A stretch of 64,000 bases of DNA from Pomphorhynchus laevis (Eukaryota; Acanthocephala; Palaeacanthocephala; Echinorhynchida; Pomphorhynchidae): assembly GCA_012934845.2 (NCBI GenBank), contig WNNJ02002755.1:62001-126000 (forward strand). The letters are read 5' to 3'. Numbering within the stretch: position 1 is the stretch's first letter; each line of letters starts with the position of its first letter. A program made the translations under genes and the position numbers. Shown piece after piece: positions 44,301-53,164 of this stretch. A model generated the notes under the pieces. The model was not told where the DNA came from. It did no database searches and saw only the letters and a list, made by a program, of their open reading frames with translations.

Positions 44301-47300
44301 CTACTCCTACAACGCATTATCAACTCTGCCTTTCAAACGCTCTTACGTCTCCGTCGCTTTGATCACACAACCACCCATCTTGTTCATCTCTCCTGGCCCA
44401 CTATTCACATCCACATCCAATTCCGCCTTCTCGCCACTTTTCGTATCATAGCTGCCGGCTCCCCATCGTTCATCAGCCTCTCTTAGAAAACACTTGTCCA
44501 CCTCTCTATCGCTGAGTTCCCGTCATTCCCTCTTACTATACGTTCCCAATTACTGCAACAACTACGGTATACAATTCCTCCTCGTCACCTCCCTCTCGAC
44601 GTCCGCCGCGCTCCCTTCTTTATCGCATTCAAATACCTCCTATGTTCCCAGTTTCTCGACGCATGATTCAGATTTTGGTTTATTTTTTCTCTTCGTGTTA
44701 TGTAAGCATGAGCCGGCACGCATTTGCCAGGTAAAAATATTTTTTATTGTGTAAAAAAGTCCCTTTTTAATATAAAAAGCAGAATAAACACGTACGTTTC
44801 TTTATAATAACTTCCGTTATGCAAAATTTGAAAACCGGAGTTGCGATAACATTACCCGTTAACTGATTTGTTTCTGTGGGTTAAAACATTTTAACCAGCA
44901 TAGTCCGCGCCGATTGGATTCTTCGGGGGAAGGGTGAAAGACCTCGGGTGGTTCAGTCGGAAGGCAGCGTGTTGGATTGGTTGGGAGCTCAGATCCCACT
45001 GGATTTGAGGCCGTAGAAAAAAAAGAAGACGGTTGGCGATTCTGATATTTGTCTTTTTGGTAGATTATCGTTTGACTGAGCTATGTTGAATCATGTCTTA
45101 TTCGATTTAACTGTGTGCGCTTTTTTAATAAGCTCTTTTTATTATATACAAAATTTGAAAACCGGAAAGTTACGATACTTAACTAAACATTACTCGTTAA
45201 CTGATTTGTTTAAAATAAATTTTTAAGAATAAATATTTAAATATTCACAACTCGATGAATCAAATCAGCTAACTGAGTCTACGCATTATAATTATAAAAA
45301 TCATTAATTATAAATCATTATTATTTAGCATAATAATGCTAAATCAAAATTTAATCATTAAATAATAAAATAAATAATTGTTATATGATTTTTTATAATT
45401 TAAAAATTATCTTTACTAAACGCTCAAAGAAGCCTTTCATTGATATGTAGACACTCCTAAACAGAGAATCATTTACGATATTTTTTTACGACACAATCAA
45501 ATCAGCTAACTGAGTCTACGTATTTAATATAATTATAAAATAAACAAAACATAATAATGCTAAATCAAAATTTAATAATTAAATAATAAAATTAATAATT
45601 GTTTTTAGATTTTCTATAATTTAAATCAAGTTAAAATAAAAAATTGAAATTTAAAATAAACGTCATTTTTATGAATTGACTAATAAATAACAGACGTTGT
45701 ATCAGAATAAGAATTAGAGGTCATCAGGAGGAACTGCTATGCTATCATGTGTTGGCCCCTAACTCCTCTACCCAACATAGCAGCGGGGCCAAATACATGC
45801 TAATGATGTATTTCCTCTGAAATAACTGTCTAGTATCTTATTCTAATCCGCTAATGATTTTAAATTTATTTTTAATATTTTTGTGTTGATTTATATATTT
45901 TACTATTTTCTGCTTGATGTTATTTTTATAGTAACCTAGTTTAAAATATGTAGTAATATATAATATTACTACATATTAATATAGTACATATTATATTAAT
46001 ATGTACTATAATATTGCTATAATATTATACTACATATTACTACATATAATATTACTACATATTATACTATTAATATTATAGTAACCTAGTTAAATTATTA
46101 AATTATTAAAATATAATTATTATAACTTGTATTAAATTATTTCAATGATCTTGTTAGTTTTATGATCAGTTAGTTTTATGCCAAAGCTGTATTACAATAA
46201 AAATTAAGTCATTTCTAGTGAATACTGACTTTCTGTATCACAGAAAGTGAATATACTTTCTGTGATCACAGAAAGTGAATATCACTTTCTGTGATAAGAA
46301 ATTTATCGATATTTAATTCTTCAAATTATTTTTAAACGTTGAATCTTCTAGAAACATGCCGTTATCACGAGTAAAGAGGTGGTTTCCAATAATATATATT
46401 TGCTCCAGTCGTTTGACAACGGAAATGTATTCATGCATAGAATGTTACAGCGAATGTTAATACATGAAATTACAAATGTAGTGAATAGCAGCTGTCGCTC
46501 AAATGGTCACTTTCGGCGACGGTTATTTTGGTTCAGTTTTGCGGCTTGCTGCCAAGAGTTGTCCAGTCATCAGTTTCTATTGAATGATTGCGGTCAAAAC
46601 AAACAGCATTTAAAATGTGGAGCTATTTGTTAAGCATTATATACATTAAAAGCATTTCCCTTCAGACAGAACATACAAGGCTGCTTTAAAGCGGATAAAC
46701 GATTAGATTACAATAAATTTTATATAAAGACATAATTATACTATGTGTGCTGGACATCATTTTGACATGATGGCTGTGTTTGCATAAAATTTCTACATTT
46801 GCTTCGCATCATCGGCAAATAGAAGATAAATAAGAAATAATGAGGAAATGTGCTAGCACATCACATTTGGCCTTAGAAAGTAATTTGACTAGTTGACCAT
46901 AACGATTACAGAAGTATTGATAGACACAGCATGGCTTTGGGTGGTGTTCCTATGAGAAGAAAGAGAGTAATATATTATATCTCCTGAGTATTATAATTTA
47001 TAGAGCTTCGAGAGATCTCGAAGCTCTATAAATTATAATACTCTCTTTAAACATTCGAAGTAACCAAGAATGTAATACATTTAAAACATTTTGTGTGACC
47101 TTTCTTCTCCCCTAGAGCGAAGCACTTTGTATGTGGTTATCAGCCTGTAATCAAAAGAAAACTATTGACTGCAAATATATATTTACTCGTCGCTATCGCA
47201 TGGAGGAGAGTGCTGTGACTACTAATATAGTACGTATTGAAAAATGATACATTAAATGGGCAAGTCCCCAACTAATTTCAGTTTTTTGTTTGGCAAGTGC

Positions 47301-50183
47301 CATTTTCCATTACTGCACTGCTAATCTGAGAAATCCAATTCGTAAATTTAATAGATTAACGAATAGAAAATGGATAGTCATAATGTAAAATTTCATGTTT
47401 TTATATAAATTAGCTTTTTCCAAGTCTGCGATTTGTGAAGTGTGAAAAGAATGGTCTTGCCAGCAGAACGTGACGAAATTAACCGCGTAAAAGTAGCTAA
47501 AACTCAATCAATTCAATGTTTATTGACTATGCAATAGTCAATAAAGTAAGGCCAAATTAAGATTTATTGTTTCTTAACCTAGATAATATTGTAGAAAGCA
47601 TTGTAAATTGAATTAAATTAGATCATTGGGTTAATGTATCTACAATAAAGATGTTGTATTTGTAGGATTAGCCAATTCGGACGAATAATATAGTCTTAAC
47701 ATGTTACACTAGATCTTGAATCCCGACAACTGTATGCCTTCTAGGCTAGATATCAATACATCCGGTTGATTTCAAGCGAACTGTTTGAGAGTTGGGGATT
47801 GATGAAGACACAGAAAGAACGAGTTATTAAAATATCACGTTATCACTTATAATTAACAAATCACATAAATCTTGATATCAGAATTCCGAATTCTCGTGGT
47901 CTAATCATTTTTAAACTAGAACATAATTAAAAATTAATAAACAAATCTTATTAAATATTATTGATTAATAATTCTATCATATTAATCTTATTAAATATAA
48001 TTTGTTACTAATCTTATTAATAATAAATTAATTTTTGATTTAAACTTATTGATATTAAACTTATTATATTAAATATAATTTATTAAATTAATAATTTTTT
48101 AACTAATTTTCACAAGAGAAATTATGACCCGATTAAAATAATATGACTCGATTTTAAATGTATAATGTAATAAAAACAAAATTTAGAAATTCTTGTATCT
48201 ATACTAATATTTACCTGGAATGAAGTCCCATTTGAACCACATTGGAAGACTTGTGGGTTGCAGTTAAAAGCCATCGAGGGACGTTGTAGTGACTGTATTT
48301 GTGCAGACGATTGTTGATTTGCTGCCATGGCGGTGCCTGCTGTACGAAATATCAATTGTGGTTGTGCAAGAGTAGCCGCAAGCGATTGAGATGGGTCCGC
48401 ACTTGTAACAATAACGTCTTTTGCTTTGCTGGTAACGTATGTTTGCGTTGAAGATGGGTTATTCCGCGATTGAGAATTGTTAGAAGTCAGGTGTTGGCTT
48501 ATATCGAACTGCTGTGCTTGAAATTGACCTACGCGAGAAATCAAAAACTAATTTTCGCAAAAGTAGCGAAATTATGATCCGATTAAATAATCGTATCTCT
48601 ACTGTTAGGCTAGTCAGCCTAACAGTTTTCTTTTTTAAGACTTATATCCGTCGAATACAACAAAAAATTCAAAGAAAATAATAAATGATTAAATGTTATA
48701 TTATTATATTATTATAATAATATTGTTATATTATTTACTATCTTATCAAATAAAATAATAAAATCTCAAATATTAAATGGACGTTAATCTAATAAATAAG
48801 AGATAATAAAGTACCTTAGTTTTAGAAAAGATATAAAATTTTAATTAGATATAAAAATATAAATATTTTTAATATACTTTTATATTTAAAAATATAATAT
48901 TAATATTATTTATAATATATTTATTGACTAGATTGTACAAAATGAACCCACATTGTAACCTCCAAGTCCCGTAAAAGGTGTTCAAGCAAAATTGCGACCC
49001 GTGCCTTGAAATATAAATACTTTAAAGTGTCTACGTTTATATTGTCGAGTACATCCGGCGTTAGTCATGACGCGAAAACTGGCATTGAAGAACACAAGCA
49101 ATCAAGTTATGTCAGTCAATTGGAACGATAGTGTGTGTGGTTTATTCGTGAATATGGGAAAATAATTGCGTCAGATTAAGAACCGATAGAATTTGGATAT
49201 TTGCGAAATCGAAGTGAACTTGAAATGACAATTTGGCAATATTTCATGATTATATATTTTTATTATAATATTTTTTAAGTTAATTAATATTAATTAATAT
49301 TTATATTGATATTAATCAATATTTTAAGATAATAATCAAAATTTAAAGGTAAAATGTGATTATCAATTCAATAGTGAAAATTGAAATTTGAAAAATGATG
49401 CGTTTAAATGTTTTTATTAATTATAAATTAATTAGTTTTTTTATTTAAATTGAACAAAATTTAATTACTTAATATTACCTAATTGATTAGCGAATACTAG
49501 TGTTCTTGCTGCATCCAGTATTTCACTTTGTCTTGTAAATTTTGGGTTTCGTCGATTATATTGTCTTTTAGGAGTCGTTGTGGCTGAAGAAGACGATTGT
49601 CTCTTTGTCGTATTGCCATTTTGAGCGATTTTTCGCACCGGCTTTTCGGTGGATGGTTTAATCAGCCTCCAATTTGTTGGGAGACAGGTATTGTCCACAG
49701 CCACAGTGCAGACTGCATTTCCAGCATTGTTGTTCCCACCTCTTGGATTATCGGTAACGGTCGGCGGTTGGTTCCTCTTGCTAGGTACTAACTTTGTAGA
49801 CTTGCCCGGCACTGATGGTTTGGCAGCCGCAGTAATGATCGACGCATTCGCCGCTTGGTGGTAATTTATTGCATGATCGTTTACTTGGTGCGCGGAAGCC
49901 GGCGGCACAAACCGTCCTGACGAAATCGATTTTGTTGCCGACGCGTTTACCGTACAATCTGTGGGTGTAAGTACTGGGTTACTTCCGTTGGATTGTTGTA
50001 GCTAAATAAGATTACACGTTAAAAAAGTCTTACTATGTTATTACTTGTTGGTGGTACATTAACTGAATTCGGCTGTTCCATTGATTCCGTTCTTATTTTT
50101 CCATTTTGATCAGCAAGACTATCTGCTAATATTGCTGCTGATGATGATGGAGAGCTAACTGCACGGCGATTTTCGTTAGACAT
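32121..50183 (-). CDS. ph: Polyhomeotic-like PRC1 protein (PHC family), 11 exons
   Basis: Polyhomeotic proteins are PRC1 subunits that polymerise through a C-terminal SAM domain to silence chromatin. Exons (minus strand): 50,183 to about 50,034-50,058; 50,001-49,479; 48,528-48,215; 37,068-36,967; 36,917-36,790; 36,737-36,550; 36,503-36,292; 34,781-34,682; 34,516-34,482; 33,220-33,062; 32,339-32,121. From exon 2 on every join keeps phase and has GT/AG, giving about 700 residues. The N-terminal half is Ser/Thr/Asn/Gln-rich. The HD1 motif reads THVLDGFVIKESKNPFP (family: THVIEGFVIQEGAEPFP). The C-terminus is a SAM domain (DTWTIDEVSNFILE, VDGSALLLVKEEFLMQFM, LGPALKLCSRIADLKKRY). I find no FCS zinc finger between HD1 and SAM. 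The exon 1 donor is uncertain. Introns range from about 50 bp to 11.1 kb. Confidence 0.88.
34134..34311. repeat. Intronic direct repeat, copy 1
   Basis: 178-bp block inside a polyhomeotic intron that recurs at 35,479-35,657 with few differences. It begins GAACTCGAATTACCTTAAAG and ends CATTAAATTTTCAAAT. The second copy directly abuts the SCO1 duplication. Confidence 0.9.
35479..35657. repeat. Intronic direct repeat, copy 2
   Basis: Second copy of the 34,134-34,311 block, same orientation. It ends about 11 bases before the SCO1-derived sequence starts at 35,669, suggesting both arrived or were rearranged in one event. Confidence 0.9.
35669..36138 (+). pseudogene. Partial SCO1 duplicate inside a polyhomeotic intron
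   Basis: A gap-free copy of 20,022-20,491 (470 bp) with nine substitutions by my count, five of them silent. It covers SCO1 codons from about S42 to K197: the membrane anchor, the CPDVCP copper site and most of the thioredoxin fold. It lacks the presequence and ends two bases into foreign sequence (GEKG then stop), before the copper-binding histidine (H207) and last strand. Without that histidine it should not work as a chaperone. It lies antisense in the intron between the HD1 exon and the next polyhomeotic exon. The high identity indicates a recent event or gene conversion. Confidence 0.93.
36292..36503 (-). CDS. ph: Polyhomeotic-like gene, exon with HD1 motif
   Basis: Exon flanked by a TTGCAG acceptor and a GTATGT donor. 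It encodes a Ser/Thr-rich linker followed by DDDTVTHVLDGFVIKESKNP and FP, the HD1 block that in PHC proteins mediates protein contacts and, together with the FCS finger, RNA/chromatin interactions. The exon ends in phase 0 right after the block, and the next exon found (34,781-34,682) continues in phase 0 with NNLYNKALNS, which may correspond to the family's NLKKKYAQG. Confidence 0.88.
38160..38356 (-). pseudogene. LINE A-like endonuclease N-terminal fragment
   Basis: Minus-strand frame starting at an ATG at 38,356: FTLNINQWNLKGVSAFRVLS followed by RDADVIVFQETKLID. It lines up with the endonuclease starts of LINE A (SLNILQWNSGNASAHKLLS, GADVIVLHDTRS). Only this first 60-residue part survives, in the 11-kb intron of the polyhomeotic-like gene. 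Confidence 0.75.
38750..39815. repeat. Imperfect tandem duplication in intron, unit about 450 bp
   Basis: The stretch beginning GTGTACAAATATATATAATA at 38,889 recurs at 39,337 with substitutions and small indels through CACCTGCCCTGGGACAC, ATAGAACCGAATTATTC and GTTTCGCTCTAA. A flanking piece with ACCATTGCATGGCAGTAGC occurs before the first and after the second copy (38,790 and 39,724), so at least two and a half units are present. No coding potential was recognised; origin unknown. 39,815-41,440 shows nothing else. Confidence 0.8.
41440..42400 (+). mobile_element. CR1-like LINE RT relic
   Basis: Plus-strand RT pieces across frameshifts: ACLKSSNYPWPDSLPAVYL (41,570 on), DNYQLVSMTCVCCRVLKRLL (family B: ENYRPVSITCICCRVLERF), NNQHGFRKTNP, YFDFSKAFDRVDRNMLV (about 41,980-42,030), a motif B remnant at GSLLFSIYINELASLL and the catalytic LLLYADDLKVW (about 42,238-42,270). 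It resembles family B at 5.5-8 kb but is diverged; unlike B it keeps YADD. Stops and frameshifts throughout. Sits sense to the window, antisense to the host polyhomeotic gene. Confidence 0.8.
43480..44735 (+). mobile_element. LINE family C copy 3 (RT 3' half plus tail)
   Basis: Plus-strand relic in the polyhomeotic intron: CGVPQGSVLGPLLFSLLLGD (about 43,760-43,820), LVLNPDKSKIMRISS (about 43,980-44,030), then RLPKIEYCLSIFVNFPKSI with LLLQRIINSAFQTLLRLRRF, the same C-terminal region as at 9.1-10.3 kb. It ends with the tail motif ATGAGCCGGCACGCATTTGC (44,706-44,731). Broken by many stops. The sequence is strikingly C/T-rich on this strand, matching the G/A-rich plus strand at 9-10 kb. Confidence 0.8.
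44890..45020 (+). mobile_element. LINE A 3' tail fragment with best-preserved tRNA-like block
   Basis: Truncated 3' end of LINE A: CATAGTCCGCGCCGATTGGA, then GGTGAAAGACCTCGGGTGGT and TTTGAGGCCGTAG followed by a short A run, matching 3,550-3,665 and 27,385-27,500. Inside, 44,982-44,998 forms a perfect 5-bp stem with a 7-base loop (TGGGA-GCTCAGA-TCCCA), like a tRNA T-arm, with an A-box-like GTGGTTCAGTCGG 34 bases upstream, and CCTC (44,942) able to pair with GAGG (45,007). The A-tail suggests the true 3' end of the element. Confidence 0.65.
45260..45410 (+). repeat. Family D 5' fragment
   Basis: Partial copy starting CAAATCAGCTAACTGAGTCT and running through ATAATGCTAAATCAAAATTT. It is followed within 100 bases by a longer copy, so two insertions or a local duplication. 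Confidence 0.75.
45498..45953 (+). mobile_element. Dispersed repeat family D, best-preserved copy
   Basis: Plus-strand, apparently near full length, in the 11-kb polyhomeotic intron. End block AAATCAGCTAACTGAGTCTA; AT-rich body; AACAGACGTTGTATCAGAAT; GC-richer core 45,712-45,825; then AT-rich sequence shared with 13,380-13,548 and 62,090-62,210. The core has interleaved complementary words: CTGCTATG (45,734) with CATAGCAG (45,776), and TTGGCCCC (45,752) with GGGGCCAA (45,785), a pseudoknot-type order. No ORF. Confidence 0.8.
46228..46305. repeat. Clustered short palindromes (ACAGAAAGTG/CACTTTCTGT)
   Basis: ATCACAGAAAGTGA and its complement TCACTTTCTGTGAT alternate, giving several nested hairpins; the last pair encloses only a 3-base loop. 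Within the 11-kb polyhomeotic intron. 46,310-46,985 holds nothing else recognised. Confidence 0.85.
46986..47043. repeat. Perfect inverted repeat, 28-bp arms, 2-bp spacer
   Basis: GAGTATTATAATTTATAGAG and CTTCGAGA are followed after two bases by their exact reverse complement. No mismatch in 28 pairs, so an extruded cruciform or RNA hairpin would be very stable, and the perfect match suggests recent origin. Intronic. 47,044-48,214 shows no other feature. Confidence 0.95.
48215..50183 (-). CDS. ph: Polyhomeotic-like gene, exons 1-3 (N-terminal half)
   Basis: Exon 1 starts at the ATG at 50,183 (MSNENRRAVSSPSSSAAIL). Its donor is either GTAAGA at 50,033 (leaving an unusually short 32-bp intron) or GTACCA at 50,057 (56-bp intron); both keep phase 0. 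Exon 2 (50,001-49,479) is low-complexity with a basic KRQYNRRNPKFTRQSE segment. Exon 3 (48,528-48,215) is Gln/Ser-rich (QFQAQQFDISQ, MAANQQSSAQIQSLQRPS). Exon 2 ends on one base that exon 3 completes to Gly (..FANQL-G-QFQ..), strong evidence for the join. Confidence 0.82.
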
Positions 50184-51360
50184 CTGAAATTTAAAAGTTT
50201 TGAATGTTTTACCGACAGCATTGTACTATTTTTGCTACAAAACCCAAGATGTGCAAGCAGTCTTCAGAAGCAACTGTTGTGCGTATCTCAGTAGCACTGA
50301 CGCACCACAACATCATTTACTGCTTTACTGCTAGCATCAACAACCGCGTAATTAGCCAATCAAAAACCGTCAATTGACTTTTTTTATCACTGCATCTCTG
50401 TGCATACGAGATCTCTGTGCATGGCACAGTTGTGCTGACGACAGTTGTGTGCTCTCCGGAGTAAACTGCGCATGATATAGTAGCAATTGGTTTTTCTCTT
50501 TGCTATTTGAAAAATGTAATATAGAGAAAGAGAGACTATCTATTGTGAGAAGAAATGCGCAGTAACACTTTCTCTCTAGATGCCCTTATTGCAACATGTA
50601 AAAGGCTGTGTGATAATTTTGCTACACAGCGATTTCGAAAATAACAACACACTGAATGCAGACGACAGTGTGCGCAGTACAGTGCTGTTAAACCAAGAGA
50701 GACGTTTGCAGTCAAAAGTCGATGAGAAATCTGATTGGCTGTTTTCTTATTGTGTGTTGAGAATGCGCTATTTTCACTGAAAGTCCGTTTTCATCTAACC
50801 GAATTTGTGCGGTAATTTGCTTGTTGCTGGAGCAGCAGATGCTATTCGCTCTCATTCGTTGTTTTATTCGTTGCTACTCTGATCTTTTGTTCTGTTTAAT
50901 TTTCTTTACATACAAGACACTTATCTTTTGATTAATCAGTGTGATGCAACCAATTAAAAAGTAAATTTAATTGATCAAAAGACCTTATGAAAGAAAATTA
51001 GCGCATTATTCACAAATATACGATACAAAGATGATACAAAGTGATGACGGTTTTAACAGCGTGACATGCGCATTAAAATAGTGAACTATTTATCTAATCC
51101 AGTTCGATTTGATAATAGAAAAAGAGATCTGGAAGAATGCGGATTCGTGATACTTTTATGATCGCAAAAGCATTTTATTGTCATGCAAAACGTCAAATTA
51201 ACACACAATTAAGTTGTTATTCTATCAAAATCAGATCAACTACGTATAATATCGAAATATATTGAACAATAATGCCAAATATTAAATTAATAAATAATTG
51301 TTAGTTGAGATTCTATAAACAATTTATATATTAGAGAAAATTTGTTTCCAATCCGAATTA
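50184..51360. other. Upstream region of the polyhomeotic-like gene
   Basis: Non-coding sequence upstream of the polyhomeotic start. The first 700 bases are less AT-rich than the rest of the window (TGTGC/GCACA words recur around 50,270-50,460) and could hold the promoter and 5' UTR, but I see no TATA box or initiator I would defend. Short open frames here look like chance. Confidence 0.35.
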
Positions 51361-51372
51361 ATACAAGGAGAG

Positions 51373-51576
51373 GAAACAGGAATATTTATTTGATTACAAA
51401 AATCCAATATTTCGACGGCACTACGGCACGTCATCTTCATGGTTGTAAGTAGTTTGTAATCAATTCTTGATTAAGTTTAACAATTCTTGATTACTAAGTA
51501 CTTACAACCCTGAAGATGACGTACCGTAGTGTGTCGAAATATTGAATTTTTGTAATCAAATAAATATTCCTGTTTC
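51373..51576. repeat. Foldback element, about 78-bp inverted arms
   Basis: Left arm 51,373-51,451 (GAAACAGGAATATTTATTTG, CAATATTTCGACGGCACTAC, GTCATCTTCATGGTTGTAAG) is mirrored by the right arm 51,499-51,576 with a handful of mismatches. The spacer contains a short direct repeat (CAATTCTTGATTA twice). Looks like a MITE/foldback with no coding capacity. Confidence 0.9.
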
Positions 51577-52017
51577 ATCGCATTCTTGTAATAATTTATA
51601 TATTATTAAAAATAAAGATAAATAATTATAAATAGTAAATAATTATAACGATTTTAAAATGTAATCGACTAAAAATTTAATTATAAGATATCTCTATTTT
51701 CATTACAATTTCGTAATGTACATTGTTTGACCGCTTGGATATTCATATAGAGCTGGTTGACGAGTTCAGTTTTGTCATTAATTTTACGATCATTGATATT
51801 AAATTGATTTAATATTTTGCTAATAAAATTATTTATTTTTAGTTAAGACTTGATGCATGTTCGATGTAATGAGATATATATAAATACAGTAAAAATCTGA
51901 TATTTTGATATTCTGATATATGCTGATGAAATCAACAGAATGAGATTCTGAATTATGAATGTTATTGGTTAAAATGAAACTTATAAGTTAATTTGTTTTG
52001 ATTTTAACATTCTAAAT

Positions 52018-52800
52018 GTCAGATCAGATAACTGAGTCTACGTATTTTATATTGTATCCAAATGAAAAATAAAGATAAATAATTTTAAATAATAAATAAT
52101 TGTTATCAAATGCTATAGAATTTATATTCATATTACGATATAATTTATAATTAAAATTTAAAATTAAGTCAATTATTATGGTTTATTATAAATTATATAT
52201 AATATATATTCTTGATACTTTATGATTGCAGAAGCGTTTTACGGTCATACGAAACGAGAAATTAACACACAATTAAGTTATTCTAGAAATGAACATTAAA
52301 ATCATATCAACTAACTGAGTATACATATTTTATGCTTTTTATAACTTGAAAATAATGCCAAATAATAAATTTAAAAAATTAAGATTAATAATTATTTATA
52401 AATAATTATATATAATAATTAATAGAATAATTATAATACACAATTACGTTATTCTTTTGAACATGAACTGCGTAATTAAATATAAAATTTTATTTTATTT
52501 TTTATGAATTAAAAATTAATTTATTATTAATAAAATAACTTAGATATCCTAAGTTATATTAAGATACCAGGTGGGACAGAGTATTCGACCTGGTATCTGG
52601 TGAAGAGATGAAGAAATGTTTCTGATATTATGAAGAAATGGTTCTGATAATAGATATTTATGCTTTTTATAACTTAAAAATGTCAAATAATAAATAATTA
52701 ATTAAACATTTAATGGCAACATCCAATAAATGCGCGATAAATTATAAATCAAATCAGCTAAATGAGTATTTTATAAATCAAAAATAATGATAAATAAAAT
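52018..52800 (+). repeat. Family D end fragments
   Basis: Three short diverged family D starts: CAGATCAGATAACTGAGTCT (52,018), ATCAACTAACTGAGTATACA (52,304) and AAATCAGCTAAATGAG (52,747), each followed by AT-rich body sequence (ATAATGCCAAATAATAAA type) but no core. Confidence 0.6.
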
Positions 52801-52906
52801 TTAAATAATTAAATAATTAATAATTAATAAATGTTATATAAGATTTTATATAATTCAGATTTTTGATAAATAATTGTGTTTATTTATCAAAATTTATTGA
52901 TTTACA

Positions 52907-53085
52907 TTAAATCTCCACAGATCCAACCTAAATAATTTAATTTTGAGGATAATTTTTAATAATATAAATATTTTGAATATAATTATATATAATTACATGC
53001 AATATTATTAAAATAAAATAATCATTTGTTTATCTAATACAATTATATATAATATAATTATCCGTGATGTTTTGTTGATTTATAT
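52907..53085. repeat. Left direct repeat flanking the satellite array
   Basis: Block starting CTCCACAGATCCAACCTAAA and ending ATTATCCGTGATGTTTTGTTG. The same block lies at the right end of the array (57,371-57,559), same orientation, with small indels. Confidence 0.9.
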
Positions 53086-53164
53086 TTTGTAAATTTAATA
53101 TTTTAATAATATTTTGTTAATTTAAATTTAAAAATTATAAGAAATAGAAAAAACATCAAACTGA

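Noticed and set aside
46379-46633. 84-codon frame in the polyhomeotic intron
   Set aside because: No ATG at its start, no homology, and it lies in a TE-rich intron.
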